64,000 nucleotides of DNA from Candidatus Saccharimonadota bacterium (GTDB lineage Bacteria > Patescibacteriota > Saccharimonadia > Saccharimonadales > Saccharimonadaceae), in the NCBI GenBank assembly GCA_017513905.1, contig JAFWMR010000010.1, positions 62,001 through 126,000 on the forward strand, written 5' to 3'. Positions within the stretch are counted from its first letter, which is position 1, and each line of letters opens with the position of its first letter. The position numbers were made by a program, and so were the translations under genes. This document shows, one piece after another, positions 1-7,900 of the stretch. The notes under the pieces were generated by a model, which did not search any database, had not been told where the DNA came from, and saw nothing but the letters and a program-made list of their open reading frames with translations.

Positions 1-648
1 TTTTTATTCAGGAAACCCAAGACATTCTCTATAAATTTCACTGAAATCGAAGATGATACCTCTTCCGAGACTCCTTTTTGGGAAATCCAGCGTGCCGAAG
101 CACTAGAAATTATTACAAGATTTTATTCATCTTGGCAAGTACTTTGGGAATCCACCCGTCTGTCTTTTGGGGACCTTGGATTATCCGAAGAAGGGCTTCG
201 CCGCTTGATTTATTACGAAAACGAACAAAAGAAAACAGTCATTAATCTCCTTGCTGAAATGCTCGTCGCTTGGGAAAAAGACGACCAAATCGACTTTTCT
301 GCAGCTGTCCTTTGCTTGGCGAAAGAACTCCGTCCAAGTCTTACTCATTTCGAAACTACCGAATCAGAATCGTTTGCTCTAACCCCCGAACAACTAGAGC
401 GCCTCAAAGTCTATACAAAGAACGAGGCGAACTCGCTAAAAACCGCTATTGAAGACCTTCAACGTCTTTCTTGGCACAAGTTCGAATTCGGAGATAAAGT
501 TCTCACTGTACCGATCGCTGAATCGCTCATTAAAGAAAAACTCAATATCTCAAGCTTAGAATACCTAGATTTCGCAACTGAACCTGAGTTCAACGCGCAC
601 GGATTCTTCCCGGCACTTCTTCAAGAATCCACTGATTTTGGCTTTTAG
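1..648 (+). CDS. Unidentified protein, C-terminal part
   Basis: The reading frame is open from the first base of the window to a TAG at 646-648, giving at least 215 residues, so the gene starts outside the window. A TTG at 205 is only an internal codon. The product is soluble, rich in Glu, Leu and Phe, mostly helical in character, with no signal peptide or membrane segment. I do not recognise the family. The next gene has its own promoter 30 bases downstream, so the two need not be co-transcribed. Confidence 0.7.
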   Translation, partial: FLFRKPKTFSINFTEIEDDTSSETPFWEIQRAEALEIITRFYSSWQVLWESTRLSFGDLGLSEEGLRRLIYYENEQKKTVINLLAEMLVAWEKDDQIDFSAAVLCLAKELRPSLTHFETTESESFALTPEQLERLKVYTKNEANSLKTAIEDLQRLSWHKFEFGDKVLTVPIAESLIKEKLNISSLEYLDFATEPEFNAHGFFPALLQESTDFGF

Positions 649-672
649 AAAAATGCATGAAATTATAACGCT

Positions 673-690
673 TATGTTATAATTTTTCCA
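673..690 (+). promoter_or_regulatory. Extended -10 promoter placed for a leaderless mRNA
   Basis: TGT at 675-677 precedes a perfect TATAAT at 678-683, and the ATG begins at 690. With six bases between the -10 box and ATG, transcription would start at or next to the A of the start codon. No Shine-Dalgarno sequence is visible and no -35 box is evident. Confidence 0.65.
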
Positions 691-1241
691 TGGAAAGCTC
701 AATCCTAACATTTATTCTAGAACAAGCCTTCGGCATTTTTGCATTGATTTGCACAGTAGTTAGCATGCAGCTCAAAAAGAAGCGCACACTAATGATCTAT
801 CAGACCGCATCCGAAGCCTTTGCTGTGGCGCAGTATTTTGTTAAAGGTGCTATTACCGGATCATTCATGACGATAGTTGCTTTTATTCGCGATCTCGTTC
901 TTACAAAGTTCGACAAAAAACGAGCGCCACTTTGTTTTCTAATTTTGCTCTACACTGTCATGACTATACTCGTAATTATTAGCTGGAGCGGACCACTCTC
1001 GCTCTTACCATTTATCGGATCGCTCATTTTTGCCTGGTCTCTATGGTATGGCGAAGTCAAATGGATACGACTTGGAGATGCCGTCGGCAACTCGCCATAT
1101 CTCGTATATACTCTATTAACAGGGAACTATGCTTTATTTGCAATGACCTTACTAGAAGTTATTTCTGCTGCAGTCGGATTCATTCGCATTGATATTCTAG
1201 GTAAGAAAAAGAAAAAGGCAACTCGCAAACGCAAAAAATAG
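690..1241 (+). CDS. YgjV-like inner membrane protein
   Basis: A 183-residue protein with about five to six hydrophobic segments, and a very basic Lys/Arg-rich tail over the last 15 residues. The first segment followed by a short KKKR loop, a central aromatic WSLWYGE stretch and a late GNSPYLVYTLLTGNY stretch match the pattern of the YgjV family (Imp-YgjV), which is of unknown function. The start is fixed by a -10 box six bases upstream, consistent with leaderless translation. It sits between an unidentified gene and a convergent HD-domain gene and has no clear operon partner. Family assignment is from memory of its pattern. Confidence 0.6.
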   Translation: MESSILTFILEQAFGIFALICTVVSMQLKKKRTLMIYQTASEAFAVAQYFVKGAITGSFMTIVAFIRDLVLTKFDKKRAPLCFLILLYTVMTILVIISWSGPLSLLPFIGSLIFAWSLWYGEVKWIRLGDAVGNSPYLVYTLLTGNYALFAMTLLEVISAAVGFIRIDILGKKKKKATRKRKK

Positions 1242-1257
1242 CTCTGAGACCCAATTA

Positions 1258-2379
1258 CTAATTATTTTTGAACCGCTCAAATTGTTCTTTTGAAAGATTA
1301 TCAGAAACAATTCTCCATGAAGAGACAACGTTAAATCCTTCTTGAATCAAATACGCTAACACTCTATCAAAAACAACTGGGGCCTTTATTCCAGTCTCCG
1401 TAACAAATTTATCACTCGTGTAGCACGGGACGCCAAAGCAAGGAGCGCCTGCGAGGCTAGGTTTTTCCAACTTCACAGGCATAAAATTAGATAGCCTCGA
1501 ATCAATCCAACGGCTTTCCGTCACGTATATTTCCGTTCTAACGGGAATTATATTCGAACCAACAGGGCCAAAAACCATAATAGGAACCCGGCTAATAATA
1601 TAAGCAAGATGCTCTTCTTCAACCTCCGATAATGCATCCGGATCAATTTTAATAACTTGATATCTATCACTAAACTTCTTCAATGCCATCTCATACCCTT
1701 TTTTACTAGCGCCAAAAATTATCAAACGTCGTGGTTCGAGTCTTTGTTTATTGAACTCCGTCTGAACTCTATAAAATATGTCTTGAGTAGCAGTAACTTT
1801 CTCAATTTTTTCGACAAAATCTTCAAACTCTGGATTCTTGAAATACATAGTCTTAACAGCATAACCACCATGAGAGTATTTTTCTCTAAGATGTATACGA
1901 ACTTGTTCAATAACTTCCTCTTCAGACCAATCGGGGTGAAGACTCTTTTCATAATCATAGGCACGGCCAAGAGGTTCGGCAATATTCGTAGACCGATCCG
2001 CGCAAGAAACAATTTTTCCATAGATACTTCTAGGTTCGTGTCCCAGACTAGCACGATGATCTTCGACTGCTTCAGACATAACAATAACCTCTTCAGGAGT
2101 AAAGAAATCCTTAAGTGCCTCATCATTACGTATCATTTTGGCAGATTCCAAGTTATGAGTCTCATTGTCTATGAGACGACCAAGGTCGTGGTAAGCTGCT
2201 ATTACGTAGACCATATCAAGATTAACATCATCAAAATCTTTGGCGATAATAAGACTACGACGAATCACATCGGCAATATGAGCATCCGTATGACCTTTAA
2301 GCCCACGATATTTAGGAAGAATCTCGTCCTCTATATATCTACAGACTTCAGGGTCTATCTTCTTCAATTTTGGTTCCAT
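1258..2379 (-). CDS. HD-domain protein with a nucleosidase-like C-terminal half
   Basis: A 373-residue protein if started at the second ATG (2379). That start is preceded by TGC-TATCAT exactly six bases upstream, the same arrangement as the other leaderless backbone genes, so the longer start at 2409 is unlikely. Residues 15-190 form an HD phosphohydrolase domain: an AYHDLGRL motif carries the HD pair, and later D/H residues (ESAKMI, VEDHRAS) fit metal ligands. HD proteins cleave phosphate esters, often nucleotides. The C-terminal half begins with a GASKKGYE stretch. It ends with CFGVPCYTSDKFVTE and later RIVSDN, which resemble the end of MTA/SAH nucleosidase-like phosphorylases. That second assignment is tentative; if right, this is a fusion acting on nucleotides or nucleosides. 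Confidence 0.6.
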   Translation of the reverse strand: MEPKLKKIDPEVCRYIEDEILPKYRGLKGHTDAHIADVIRRSLIIAKDFDDVNLDMVYVIAAYHDLGRLIDNETHNLESAKMIRNDEALKDFFTPEEVIVMSEAVEDHRASLGHEPRSIYGKIVSCADRSTNIAEPLGRAYDYEKSLHPDWSEEEVIEQVRIHLREKYSHGGYAVKTMYFKNPEFEDFVEKIEKVTATQDIFYRVQTEFNKQRLEPRRLIIFGASKKGYEMALKKFSDRYQVIKIDPDALSEVEEEHLAYIISRVPIMVFGPVGSNIIPVRTEIYVTESRWIDSRLSNFMPVKLEKPSLAGAPCFGVPCYTSDKFVTETGIKAPVVFDRVLAYLIQEGFNVVSSWRIVSDNLSKEQFERFKNN

Positions 2380-2501
2380 GTTTACATGATAGCATAAAAG
2401 ACTATTCAACGATCACGAAGAAAAAAGACGATTAACATTTTACTTAAAAGCCATAAATACCAAAAAACATTTCAGACTTGCAAAATGACTAGTTCGTATA
2501 T

Positions 2502-2522
2502 TATACTAAGCATAAGTAGAGT
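2502..2522 (+). promoter_or_regulatory. Conserved promoter-leader element of the secreted-protein family, copy 1
   Basis: A 21-base element begins with the -10 box TATACT (2502-2507), continues AAGCATAAG and ends TAGAGT. It is identical at 7815-7835 and 23080-23100, ahead of two paralogous genes. Identity extends well past the -10 box into the transcribed leader, so the leader itself is probably under selection. A GAGG(T)CAT ribosome-binding stretch follows before the ATG at 2563. Confidence 0.7.
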
Positions 2523-2562
2523 AGTATCACTACATATAATTCAAGAGGTCATAAAACAAACT

Positions 2563-5500
2563 ATGCTAAGTCATAAAATAACTATTGTAGGAGGTATGCT
2601 ATTATCTCTTACTCTCCTTTCTGGAGCCGTCCTTTCTGCTCCAAAAGCTAATGCTGATACATCTGCTACAGTAGATCTTACGGTCAACGTTCCAGTTGCT
2701 TGTTCGCTCTCTCCAGAAAACACATATTTAGAAAACACTATATATCCTGGAACACCCGGAACAATTGGTACCGCAAAAATCAAAGCTGTTTGTAATGACC
2801 CATCTGGCTTTGCTATTTATTCTGTAGGTTTTACTGGTGATAATTATGGTGATAATAACCTGCGTATGATAGAAAATGGTTCTCTCAGCCAAACATATAT
2901 CATCCCGACCGGTACTGCCACAACTGGCGATACATCCGGTTGGAATATGAGCATAGCAAAAGACAACTCCGTATCTGGCAATTATGAAGCCATAATAGAA
3001 AATGGTTTTGACACAAATAATAATGTTCCGTCAACCTTTACAAAGATCGCTTCCCTTAACTCTACCACTGATCAAATTATAGGGGCCAACTTACTTGCAC
3101 AGTTTGATGCCTATGTTGCTCCAGCTCAAGCTGCTGGCTCATATCAGGGAAAAGTAAAGTTCACCCTTGTGCATCCTTCGGCCAGTCCGAATCCGGGAGG
3201 CATGATTTATTATGACGCTAATGGGGGTATCAATGCCCCAGATCCTCAGGCCGGTGAAGAAGGTAGTGAAACCGGGACTTATAACTACACTATCTCATCT
3301 CAAATCCCATATAAGTTCGAATCCGTATTTCTAGGTTGGGCAGAGTCACCTGACGCTACCGAACCGCAATACCAACCAGAACAGTTCATTACAATAAGCA
3401 AGCCCATGACGCTCTATGCTGTCTGGCGGGAGGCTCAAATAACTATACTAGATACAGGAAGTACTATTAATGCTAAATTGAAGAATCTTGCTAACAATAT
3501 TACTGATGCGAATACCGACACTATCGATAGCAAGATCAAAGCTTTCCTACGCACAGATACTCTTCCAGAAGGTTTTGTAGCAACATCAGACAACACTATT
3601 TCCAGTTCAACGTCCACAATCCCAATCTATATCTTCTTTGATGATACTGACGAAAAAGGCATTATGCACTACTTCTCTGAAGCTGATATTATTTATGCTA
3701 ATCCACAATCTGCGGCAATGTTCAAAAACGCGAAATCCCTCGCTGATATTTCTGGTCTCGCCTCATGGGACACGACAAATATAACTGATATGGGCAGTAT
3801 GTTTCTTGGAACGAGCATTACAAACGTTGACGCTCTTGCAACCGGCAAAAACGGTAATCCTAACATTTGGAACACAAGCAATGTGACAACTCTGTTTCAA
3901 TTATTCAATGGAGCTAATTCCTTGGCAGATATTTCGGGTCTTGCAAATTGGGACACAGCCAAGGTGACCAACATGGCAACAATGTTTGGCGGTGGCGTTA
4001 AAATCACAAACGTTGACGCTCTTGCAACCGGCAAAAATGGCAATCCTAATATTTGGAATACGAGCAATGTAACCAGTATGAACTATGTGTTTACCGGCGC
4101 TACTTTACTTACTGATATCTCAGGTCTTGCAAATTGGGATACCGCTAAGGTAACAAGTATGACAGGCATGTTTACAGACACCGACATTTCGAATGTTGAC
4201 GCTCTAGCCACCGGCAAAAATGGCAATCCTAACACTTGGAATACAGGCAAAGTGACTAGTATGAGTAGTATGTTTGCTGGTGCGCATTCTCTCGCCGATC
4301 TGTCAGGCCTTTCAAACTGGGATACAGCAAAAGTTACCAATATGAGTAGTATGTTCGCTGGAGTCAATAAGATTAATAACATAGAAGCGCTTACTCCAGG
4401 GAAAAATGGGAATACCAATATCTGGAACACAGGTAATGTAACCAATATGAACAATATGTTCATTAATGCCGCATCCCTCGTCGATATTTCAGGTCTTGCA
4501 AATTGGGATACGGCTAAGGTAACTGATACAGGGGGCATGTTCTATGGAACAAAAATAACTAACGTTGACGCTCTTGCAACCGGCAAAAACGGCAATCCTA
4601 ATATTTGGAATACTGGGAATGTAACGAATATGAGTTACATGTTCTATAACACTACTTCACTGACCGATATTTCCGGCATTGCTAAGTGGGATACAACCAA
4701 GGTGAACAATATGAGTCAGATGTTTAGGGGCGCAAGGATTGTAGACGTTGACGCTCTTGCAACCGGCAAAAACGGCAATCCTAATATTTGGAATACTGGG
4801 AATGTAACGAATATGAGTTACATGTTCAATGGTTCTGCTCTCGCCGATATATCCGGGCTTTCAGATTGGGACACAACAAAACTGGTTAACATGACCAACA
4901 TGTTCTCCTATTCTAAGATAACTAACGTCGATGCTCTTGCAACGGGTAAAAACGGAAATCCAAATATCTGGAATACCGGAAATGTAACTAACATGAATGG
5001 TGTATTTTCTGCCGCAACTTCTCTAGTGGACATTTCGGGTATAGCCAATTGGGATACATCAAGCGTGACTGATATGAGTCACATGTTCTCAGATACACGA
5101 ATCACTAATGCAAACTCCTTAGCGCCTGGTAAAAATGGTAATCAGAATATCTGGAATACTGGAAATGTAATCAATATGACCAGAACATTCTATCGCGCGA
5201 CATCTCTCTCTGACATTTCTGCTATAACTAACTGGAATGTGAGCAATGTACAGGCAACAGACGGAAGCACATCAGAAGACACAAATAAGTTTTACTGGAT
5301 GTTCGATAGTGTTCCATCCTCTGCAGTCTCTGGCTTTTCATTCACAAGCCGTCCTGGAAGTGTCATCAGTGGCACCTATGTCCCAGGTGCTAATTCCAGC
5401 AACTCACCAGCCAACAATGGATCCCCAGCTAATACGTCAGGGAATGCAACTCCTATGAGCACCAACTCATCCTACTCGGGTACTCCTTTAGCGATGCAGT

Positions 5501-5781
5501 ACTACAGTGGTCAAACATTAAGCGATCCTGAACAGACAGGAGTAGATGAATCTGATGACAAAAAAGATGATACGACCAGTACTAAATCAGAAACCGTAAA
5601 CACAAAACCGCTTGGAGTTCAGATGTATAATGAAACCAGTACTGGTTCTCAAGAAACTGATGAGACTAATGAATCTAATGTCTTTACTACAGTTGCAATA
5701 GCTGGTGCGGGTCTGGCTGCCGTAACTGGTGCTGTGATTCTACTTGGGAAAAAGCGTAACAAAAACGAAGCAGAACAATAG
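2563..5781 (+). CDS. Secreted BspA-like surface protein (DUF285 repeats, C-terminal membrane anchor)
   Basis: A 1072-residue protein counted from ATG 2563, which lies after the leader motif AGAGGTC and matches the start of its paralogues; the frame extends further upstream to 2485 but those residues are not conserved. Order: signal peptide (1-31, cleavage after ANA); family N-terminal module (about 32-210, with conserved Cys residues, IENGF and KVKFTLVHP); an InlB B-type repeat (about 214-290, ending LYAVW); then DUF285/BspA repeats from about 376 to 896. The repeats are pairs of NVTNMSYMF-like and WDTAKVTNM-like units with a period near 61 residues. A Ser/Thr/Asn-rich stalk leads to a hydrophobic segment (about 1043-1062) and a KKRNK stop-transfer tail. 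There is no LPXTG motif. It is a probable surface adhesin held by its C-terminal helix. Confidence 0.85.
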   Translation: MLSHKITIVGGMLLSLTLLSGAVLSAPKANADTSATVDLTVNVPVACSLSPENTYLENTIYPGTPGTIGTAKIKAVCNDPSGFAIYSVGFTGDNYGDNNLRMIENGSLSQTYIIPTGTATTGDTSGWNMSIAKDNSVSGNYEAIIENGFDTNNNVPSTFTKIASLNSTTDQIIGANLLAQFDAYVAPAQAAGSYQGKVKFTLVHPSASPNPGGMIYYDANGGINAPDPQAGEEGSETGTYNYTISSQIPYKFESVFLGWAESPDATEPQYQPEQFITISKPMTLYAVWREAQITILDTGSTINAKLKNLANNITDANTDTIDSKIKAFLRTDTLPEGFVATSDNTISSSTSTIPIYIFFDDTDEKGIMHYFSEADIIYANPQSAAMFKNAKSLADISGLASWDTTNITDMGSMFLGTSITNVDALATGKNGNPNIWNTSNVTTLFQLFNGANSLADISGLANWDTAKVTNMATMFGGGVKITNVDALATGKNGNPNIWNTSNVTSMNYVFTGATLLTDISGLANWDTAKVTSMTGMFTDTDISNVDALATGKNGNPNTWNTGKVTSMSSMFAGAHSLADLSGLSNWDTAKVTNMSSMFAGVNKINNIEALTPGKNGNTNIWNTGNVTNMNNMFINAASLVDISGLANWDTAKVTDTGGMFYGTKITNVDALATGKNGNPNIWNTGNVTNMSYMFYNTTSLTDISGIAKWDTTKVNNMSQMFRGARIVDVDALATGKNGNPNIWNTGNVTNMSYMFNGSALADISGLSDWDTTKLVNMTNMFSYSKITNVDALATGKNGNPNIWNTGNVTNMNGVFSAATSLVDISGIANWDTSSVTDMSHMFSDTRITNANSLAPGKNGNQNIWNTGNVINMTRTFYRATSLSDISAITNWNVSNVQATDGSTSEDTNKFYWMFDSVPSSAVSGFSFTSRPGSVISGTYVPGANSSNSPANNGSPANTSGNATPMSTNSSYSGTPLAMQYYSGQTLSDPEQTGVDESDDKKDDTTSTKSETVNTKPLGVQMYNETSTGSQETDETNESNVFTTVAIAGAGLAAVTGAVILLGKKRNKNEAEQ
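4562..4827 (+). repeat. Identical 83-bp direct repeats inside the DUF285 array
   Basis: Bases 4562-4644 and 4745-4827 are identical by eye over 83 bases and are 183 bases apart, i.e. exactly 61 codons or one repeat unit. Neighbouring units are similar but diverged, so this pair looks recently duplicated or homogenised. Confidence 0.75.
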
Positions 5782-5791
5782 TCGAAAATAC

Positions 5792-5822
5792 GACCGGCGG
5801 TTGAACTTGTCGGTCTTTTTTT
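5792..5822 (+). terminator. Intrinsic terminator after the first surface-protein gene
   Basis: GACCG at 5792-5796 pairs with CGGTC at 5811-5815 and is followed by seven T residues. It lies 10 bases after the stop codon of the upstream gene. Confidence 0.7.
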
Positions 5823-5947
5823 CGTCACAATACAAACACGTTGATAAAAATGGCAGAAAATAAGCGCCATTTACGCGAATATTGAATTTTCGGAAATCAC
5901 GTCTGTGGCATATAATAATCATAAGAAATGAAGAAAGGGCAACCACA

Positions 5948-6133
5948 ATGATCACCAAATCCGATTTACGTTTGTATCTGGATTCTCCAAGGCATCTTTG
6001 GGCCAAACACCATGATGCCTGGCATCCGCAGATTTCTGATTTTGACAAGAAAAATTCAGCTGATGGATATCGCGTGGAAGCCTTTGCTATGGATTATCTT
6101 CGCCGATATATAGCTGTTGACGGGAAATTGTAA
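5948..6133 (+). pseudogene. Truncated 5' copy of the DUF2779 nuclease gene
   Basis: Sixty-one codons from ATG 5948 are nearly identical to the first 58 residues of the intact gene at 24742 (MITKSDLRLYLDSPRHLWAK is shared exactly). Then a TAA interrupts where the intact gene continues with ELRTQQ. The DNA upstream of the ATG is also similar (AAGGG ribosome-binding region). Both the fragment and the intact gene lie about 170 bases after the end of a secreted-protein gene, so a block including that junction was probably duplicated and this copy then lost its 3' end. Confidence 0.85.
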
Positions 6134-6193
6134 TAGGCAATGATTTTGTGTTTCGTTGAACCAAACGATACAATTTAATAACCCTAGCCAAAT

Positions 6194-6275
6194 TGACACA
6201 CTTTAGACAAATGTATCATTTATGGTTCTATTACACGATTTTGTGAAAAATAAAATCTTCGTCTATTTGTGTCAT
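6194..6275. other. Composite TTACACGATT / TGACACA site, left
   Basis: This AT-rich stretch lies within a 362-base gap without an intact gene (6134-6495). It contains TGACACAC (6194-6201), TACACGATT (6232-6240) and TGTGTCAT (6268-6275). The same two words occur close together at 14.65-14.72 kb and at 45.65-45.80 kb. They are candidate recombinase or regulator binding sites near present or former element ends. Confidence 0.45.
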
Positions 6276-6310
6276 TTTTCAATTTGAACCATCTCTATTA
6301 CACCAAAAAA

Positions 6311-6333
6311 TAAGATCCCCTTAGGAGGATCTT
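6311..6333 (-). terminator. Hairpin with T-run on the minus strand
   Basis: AAGATCC and GGATCTT pair around an eight-base loop, and on the minus strand the hairpin is followed by ATTTTTTGG. It overlaps the stop codon of the small minus-strand remnant. Confidence 0.5.
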
Positions 6334-6428
6334 ACCGGCTTCCCAATCGCGGGCGTGCCTAAGTGTAATGGTGTCGAAATCACGTTGCCATTAATGTAAG
6401 TCCTCATTCCTGCGCCGTTTAGCGTGAG
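6321..6428 (-). pseudogene. C-terminal gene remnant or 28-35 codon ORF with its own terminator
   Basis: On the minus strand a frame of 35 codons (from ATG at 6406, 28 codons) encodes a peptide ending GTPAIGKPVRSS. Its TAA sits in the loop of a hairpin whose arms are AAGATCC/GGATCTT (6312-6333), followed on that strand by a T-run. A stop codon lies just upstream in frame. The combination of stop codon and terminator suggests the end of a broken gene. I do not recognise it. Confidence 0.3.
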
Positions 6429-6495
6429 TTATTGCTTTTCTTTCAGAAAGCGTTAGCGTATAATAATTGTAACGATAAACAGGAAAAACAATCTT

Positions 6496-7245
6496 ATGGA
6501 ACAAAAGATGAATACAAACATGGATGACGGCACGATGGTGGATGCTGCCGCCGGAGCCGGTAAAACTGGCAAAGGTATGATGGTCGGGATGATTGCATGC
6601 GCTGTTCTTGCTGTTGGTGGTATCGGCTTCGGAGTCTACGAGATGATTCAGACAAACTCTATCAAGCAACAAATCTCCGATCTTAAAGTGGAAATCAAGA
6701 ACCAGGACGGAACTACGACAACGCTTGAGACCGACAAGATCGAAGTTAAAGAAGATACCAAGACCGTCGTCATATCTGATCCTGCCGCAGCGGTCAACGC
6801 CAAGGAATACATCTATATTGGAGAATGGGGAATTAAGATCAAAATACCAGATACAGTAAAAAATGTCGGCTTCTTATACAATACAGACGGCGATTATTCT
6901 TCTCTCTATGTTTCCGCTCGCGTAACCGATGATAATACCGAAAACCCAGCTTTCAATGATAACTTTTCCGATATGTATTATAATTCGGGTGGACAGGGCG
7001 CTATCGGTATAATTAGAAATCCGCACAAATGCGCTATGGGAGAAATCGACGTTGAAGGAGACCCCGGTTCTGGAGTTGATTGCCCGATTATCCTTACGAA
7101 TTCCTTCGGAAAGGAAATCGGCATCCGGTATAGCCATCCACAAGCTATTTATTCTTCATCCGAAGAACAAAAAGAATGGGAGCTTAAAGCTGTTGGCGCC
7201 ATACAGGAGATGCTTTCTAATCCTGATAATTATTCCGCTATCTAA
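6496..7245 (+). CDS. Membrane-anchored extracellular protein of unknown function
   Basis: A 249-residue protein. Residues 1-27 are a polar cytoplasmic stretch with a GAGAGKTGKG segment (not a P-loop in a nucleotide-binding fold). About 28-50 is a single hydrophobic helix, followed by a short coiled stretch (SIKQQISDLKVEIKN). From about 90 onward there is a globular region with EYIYIGEWGIKIKIP and two Cys residues near 170-190. The likely topology is N-in with the C-terminal domain outside. A TATAAT at 6459-6464 and a weak CAGGAA before the ATG give a leadered mRNA. Its own terminator follows. I do not recognise the C-terminal domain; it is plausibly an envelope protein of the host lineage. 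Confidence 0.7.
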   Translation: MEQKMNTNMDDGTMVDAAAGAGKTGKGMMVGMIACAVLAVGGIGFGVYEMIQTNSIKQQISDLKVEIKNQDGTTTTLETDKIEVKEDTKTVVISDPAAAVNAKEYIYIGEWGIKIKIPDTVKNVGFLYNTDGDYSSLYVSARVTDDNTENPAFNDNFSDMYYNSGGQGAIGIIRNPHKCAMGEIDVEGDPGSGVDCPIILTNSFGKEIGIRYSHPQAIYSSSEEQKEWELKAVGAIQEMLSNPDNYSAI

Positions 7246-7253
7246 CAAGTTTC

Positions 7254-7275
7254 AGCCCCGCCCTGCGGGGCTTTT
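7254..7275 (+). terminator. Intrinsic terminator of the membrane-anchored protein gene
   Basis: AGCCCCGC (7254-7261) pairs with GCGGGGCT (7265-7272) around CCT and is followed by TTTT. It lies nine bases after the stop codon. Confidence 0.8.
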
Positions 7276-7276
7276 C

Positions 7277-7553
7277 TGACTAACACAATTCCTCCTTCTT
7301 TGCCCCATCCCAGAGTACAGTGTGTAAGTTCTTCCGGCGTGATAACAAGGAAGATGCGGGCATATCCTTTTAAGAAAGCTTTTTTGATGTTTCCCGTCAT
7401 TCGTTCTTTTCGCTCGACAGTTGGCACGATCCAGACTATAAGCGGAAACACACTGGTCGCCTGCTGTTCTCTGTTGGTCTGGTAGTATTCATGATAGCGG
7501 CGACATTTTTCTATGATCTTATTCTGACCTTCGGTCGCAAGATCCATTTCTAT
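7277..7553 (-). pseudogene. 3' fragment of a Replic_Relax (replication-relaxation) gene
   Basis: The minus strand encodes about 90 residues matching the C-terminal third of the intact protein at 16353-17183. IEMDL, IEKCRRYH.YY.TN.EQ.AT, WIVP and VITPE are shared in order. A TAG lies immediately upstream of the homologous stretch, and the frame then runs on into the terminator of the convergent gene. It is therefore a 5'-truncated remnant, not a functional gene. Together with the fragments at 5948 and 12169 it suggests a decayed relative of the island. Confidence 0.8.
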
Positions 7554-7629
7554 ACCCTACGTCAATTTTAGCATATTGCCGAACATGATTATGCTTGGGT
7601 TATGAATTTCTGTATGCTACAATCCTTTT

Positions 7630-7780
7630 ACTGAAACTTTTATTCGCGATCATAGTTTCAGCATCTTTACTCCATGTAAAGATTTCTATTATTGGATGCG
7701 GAAGAAGTGTCTCTCCGACCGATTCCTCATCTTTTCTACTAGAAACCGTCACAATGACCCGTGACGGCTTTTTGTTTTTT
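7630..7780 (+). ncRNA. Candidate structured small RNA
   Basis: An extended -10 (TGC at 7615-7617, TACAAT at 7618-7623) is followed after six bases by a run of perfect hairpins. CTGAAACT (7631-7638) pairs with AGTTTCAG (7654-7661). ATCTTTAC (7663-7670) pairs with GTAAAGAT (7676-7683). CCGTCAC (7746-7752) pairs with GTGACGG (7761-7767), followed by CTTTTTGTTTTTT. That gives a transcript of about 145-150 bases with a promoter and an intrinsic terminator but no credible ORF on this strand. A 67-codon TTG-started ORF lies opposite (7600-7803, minus) and cannot be excluded. I do not recognise a known RNA family. Confidence 0.45.
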
Positions 7781-7814
7781 GCAAAATAGTGTATTACATT
7801 CAAATAAAGTATGC

Positions 7815-7835
7815 TATACTAAGCATAAGTAGAGT
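7815..7835 (+). promoter_or_regulatory. Conserved promoter-leader element, copy 2
   Basis: The same 21-base element as at 2502-2522. TGC precedes TATACT, so it is an extended -10 promoter. A leader of about 70 bases follows, with GAGAGGTCAT at 7881-7890 before the ATG at 7901. It should drive the two tandem genes 7901-9832 and 9861-11993. Confidence 0.7.
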
Positions 7836-7900
7836 TGGTCAACAATATAAAATAAACAAGTAATAAAAGTTACTTAACTTGAGAGGTCATAGTTATTACC

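Noticed and set aside
2485-2562. Upstream start of the first surface protein
   Set aside because: It would begin ahead of the conserved promoter element, and the paralogues start at the position matching 2563.
4083-4538. Antisense open frame in the DUF285 array
   Set aside because: A shadow of the repeated codons; it repeats with the array and has no start signals.
3690-5250. Regularly spaced repeats that could suggest a CRISPR array
   Set aside because: They are in-frame DUF285 codon repeats of about 183 bp within one long reading frame, and the units vary. There are no short palindromic repeats with unique spacers and no cas genes.
5590-5700. LPXTG-type sorting signal at the end of the first surface protein
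   Set aside because: The nearest sequence (KPLGVQ) does not fit; only a hydrophobic helix with a basic tail is present.
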